Assembly (NCBI GenBank): GCA_033961575.1
Contig: CM066730.1
Coordinates: 131,878,023-131,942,022, forward strand
Length of the DNA: 64,000 nucleotides
Origin: Aselliscus stoliczkanus
Lineage: Eukaryota > Chordata > Mammalia > Chiroptera > Hipposideridae
Direction of reading: 5' to 3'
In this document: piece by piece, positions 60,981 to 64,000 of the stretch
How positions within the stretch are numbered: the first letter of the stretch is position 1
Layout: every line of letters starts with the position of its first letter
Translations under genes and position numbers: made by a program
Notes under the pieces: model-generated
Database searches by the model: none
Told to the model about the DNA's origin: nothing
What the model saw: only the letters and a program-made list of their open reading frames with translations

Positions 60981-62109
60981 TGTGGTATTTTTTTATAGCA
61001 GCCAGAATGGACTAGGACATGCAATCTAACGAGATCTATCCTTCATGACACATCTCCCACTCCCTCTAACAACCCTATACTCTAGCTGTGTTTACTTCTG
61101 GGCACTATCGTCCTTTTCAGTAGATTTAATCAATAAGATCAGGGAAAGAACAATACAAAAACTTTACAAAGAACTTTTTTTACCTTAAAGGATCCACAAT
61201 TTATAATTCTAATGTCTTCACATGTCTGTACAGTACAATTAATATGCCATTTTTATTTTACTTTTTTCATATATTACATAATTTCTTTATTGTTGTCTGG
61301 TCTACATATCATTTTGACAAGTGTATATTATTCTACATACATCCTCTAAATGTTGAGCCATTTCTAGATAACAATTATTTTAAACCCATCTTTGTATAAA
61401 TTTTTCTTCCTTTCCTCCTTAATTATTTCTTTAACATATAGTTTTATTGTTACAAAATGGGATGACCAAAGTATAAGGCATATACATTTTTGACTACTAA
61501 GAATGTCATATTATTTTACATAAAGAATATACTCAGTGAAAATTCCATCAATCATAAATGAATGTTTCTGTTCGCCTGTAGTGCCTTAGGGAATCTTTGT
61601 TAACATGATTATTGGAAAACTGGTTAAAACAAGAAGAGTATCTAAGATGGTGAAAAATTCAATAACATAAGAGGACTAACAGGGGACTGGAAACTATTTT
61701 CAAATATCTGAAGTAATATTACCAGACATTGACTCAAGGGATCAGAGTTCATGGTCATGGACCTGCAAGTTCTTAGCTTTGTGACCTTGAGCAAGTCAAT
61801 TAACTTTAGGTTTTTCTCAACTATAAACTGAAAGCAATGGATCACATCACATCTCTGTATTAGAATTCTATGATTTTAAATTGTTTAAGGTATTTAAAAT
61901 TTTTAAACAGTAGGAACAACTGTCTAACAGAAAAATAAGCTGTGGAGACATACATATGTAACCACTCAGGAAATAAGACGTGAACATATGGAAAACTTAA
62001 TAACAATAACATATGCCAACAAGAGTTTAAGATAATAAAGTGAGGGAACTATGAGATTAATTCATTGCAAGATTAATTGCCAAATAAGCTGTAGAGGGGT
62101 ACTGTTCCA

Positions 62110-62355
62110 TGATTTAACAAAAGGAAGCTTAGGCTCTGGAGTCATACAGACTTGAATATGAATCTTGACTCCTCCACTTAATACTCCTCCACTTAATCTG
62201 TATGAACAGGGGCAAGCTGTTTAACCTCTGTGACTCGGTTTCCTCATCTTTAAAATAGAATAGATAATATCTATGTTAAAGGCCTGTGGTAAACATCAAA
62301 TAGAATAATATTTATGAAGTCCTCACCATGGTATTGTACTGAAAAAACATATTAC
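62110..62355 (+). repeat. MIR with a short internal duplication
   Basis: Reads taggctctggagtcatacag, then cggtttcctcatctttaaaa. The unit actcctccacttaat is present twice in a row near 62168-62199. Confidence 0.75.
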
Positions 62356-64000
62356 TATTGCTGTGGTTTGTGTTGCTCTTATTTTGTCAGGGTGAGTTTT
62401 ACTGAGGTTGTTGAATTAGAGTTGGTTCTTTGAAAATGAGTAGTTATTTCAATAAAAAATGAAGGGAAATGATACCGCAAATGGTATTCTTCATTGAGCA
62501 TGAAGATAGGCTAGAACGTTCATGTTCCTTCCATCCCTAAAGCTCTGTTATCATAAGAACAATGAATTCTGTGTATTCATGCTTAATTTTTGGCATTACC
62601 TAGGTGGCAATTATATTTGCTTAAGTTGCTTGAAGTAATACTTAGGCTAACAGGAGGTAAAAGTTGGTTGAATGGATGTTTGTCTTTCGACTTATTCAAA
62701 TGTGAGTTTTTGCAATAGACATTGTACTAGGTGCTAAAGGCTACACAGAAAAGCATCAGTCAGGATTCACAGGTAGGTCCACTTAACTCTGCTCTTTCCA
62801 CAAGGAGCCACGTAGATCTCATCTCCACACACCATGGCACAGGGTGAGGTAGACTTGTTACACGCTTTTCAGTGAGCAAGGCATGGGCCTTCATGGAAAG
62901 CATGGCACCATTAAGAAAGTCTGTTGTCATAAAGTAAAATTAAGGATACTGAAGTTCTGAATATGTAAATAGAATTAGAGTTATTTTCAGTCTTCCTCTC
63001 CTAAGTGTCCCTGCTTACCTGTTTTATATATATATTTTTTCATGTGCATATATTTCTTGCTTTTCAAATTGCACCCTGTCCAGAAACCTATGATCAGCTG
63101 ACATTTTTGTTGTGATTTATAGAGAATTTTCTTCAAACTGGGTCTTTGCTTATAGTTCCCAAGCCATTATCCACCATTAATACATTAATTAACATCCTAA
63201 AATAATGTTTGACTCAGAACATGGGAAAATACTTTGTTTTCTTCAAAAAGTCACATCAAACATATTCAACGCAAGGACTATTGTTAGAAATGGACACAGG
63301 GAGGAGACAAAGCCATAATGAAATGCCTTCGGTACGAGGACTCACATGACCAAATCCTAGACAATTTCATATAGGCAGCACTCAGAATTTTTCACCAAGC
63401 ATCTCAAGCTGAGCCAGATAGATCATGGAACCACAAAGGATATGAATAATGATATCAAGATTTATATAGAACACTTACATGTGGTGCCCACGGTACTGAA
63501 TACTTTATTTGCATTATATCTTCTCCTCTCAAGACATATCTTCGAGGTACAAACCATTATTATGTACATTTTACCAATGAGAAAATTGAAGCTTAATTAA
63601 ATTAAATAGTTTGCTCAAGGTATCTTGCTGTACAGTAAGTATAAGTGCTGGGACTGAAAACCATCTATCTTCAATTGTGTCCTTAAACCCAGCCCTGTAT
63701 TATCAATGTTTGCCCATTCATGTTAGTAAGCTTTGCTCCAGCATACAGCTGGATGTACAACAGGAGTTCTCAGTAGGCAGTGTCACCCTCAAAAGAGTTG
63801 AAAATTGGTTCTTGGGGGAAGGTGAAAGAAATCTTACTTTTTTACATATAAGTACACTGATATATATACAGGACATAACCAGATGTACAGTACATCTATG
63901 ATGTTAAATTCTGGGGAGCAATTATGGGAAAACATAGGTCTATAAAAGCCTCTCTGGATAAGGAAGGATGGATAAAGAAAAAAAAGGTTTGAGAAGCAGT

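Larger units (their letters stand above)
60371..61020 (+). mobile_element. MaLR-type (MLT1/MST-like) LTR with two SINE insertions
   Basis: Without the two SINEs it reads like a plus-strand MaLR LTR: ccaaaattcatacattgaaa, then gtgcccttataaaagaggcc, then cagaattatgagaaataaaa, ending atggactaggaca. No internal protein sequence is present. Confidence 0.8.
56572..64000 (-). other. SGIP1: SGIP1 intron reaching the right edge
   Basis: No further SGIP1 exon was recognised up to 64000. The stretch holds MIR, L2 and an LTR with two SINE insertions, plus unassigned AT-rich DNA at 61.1-62.1 and 62.4-64.0 kb. A short upstream exon could have been missed. Confidence 0.5.

Overview
This is a piece of a placental-mammal nuclear genome, not a microbial or viral replicon. 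It is low in GC, its genes are split by GT-AG introns, and it is packed with L1, L2, MIR, MaLR-type LTR, hAT and tRNA-derived SINE sequence. The SINEs start with GGGCCGGCC, carry a tRNA-like A/B-box head, and in one group end in a CCCCAATAAAATCT tail. That points to a bat, most likely a yinpterochiropteran (horseshoe-bat-like) lineage. The species call is inference from memory of bat VES/Rhin-type SINEs.

Two protein-coding genes are recognisable, both on the minus strand. (1) DYNLT5 (TCTEX1D1), a Tctex-type dynein light chain, is complete: four coding exons at 22551-22674, 8766-8857, 2765-2889 and 1707-1910 splice in frame into a 178-residue protein. A non-coding first exon ends at 24523 inside a small GC-rich promoter. 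(2) The 3' part of SGIP1, an endocytic adaptor of the FCHO/SGIP1 family, is present as seven coding exons between 56571 and 34134. They encode the last ~284 residues, essentially the whole mu-homology domain. Upstream SGIP1 exons lie beyond the right edge. The order SGIP1 then DYNLT5, head to tail, is as I recall it from human 1p31. About 9.3 kb separates the SGIP1 stop from the DYNLT5 promoter.

Layout: 1-1.7 kb DYNLT5 3' UTR and downstream; 1.7-24.7 kb DYNLT5 with large repeat-filled introns; 24.8-34.1 kb AT-rich intergenic DNA plus the SGIP1 3' UTR, with one well-formed orphan exon candidate at 26368-26501; 34.1-56.6 kb SGIP1 coding exons and introns; 56.6-64 kb an SGIP1 intron with L2, MIR and LTR remnants. 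No gene was recognised on the plus strand.

The most notable signals are in the repeats and regulatory DNA. Two L1 copies (5.4-8.5 kb and 36.3-40.1 kb) share one internal deletion that joins the ORF2 endonuclease start to the ORF2 C-terminus, implying a non-autonomous half-L1 family. A long SINE looks like a fusion of the short SINE head with a VES-like 3' tail. A third SINE family carries a near-consensus CTCF core, and a full CTCF core sits in an SGIP1 intron. There is a dimeric SINE inside one target-site duplication and repeated SINE insertion at one site. The DYNLT5 promoter has a G-quadruplex motif, a GC box and an RFX X-box-like site. I see no novel multi-gene system.
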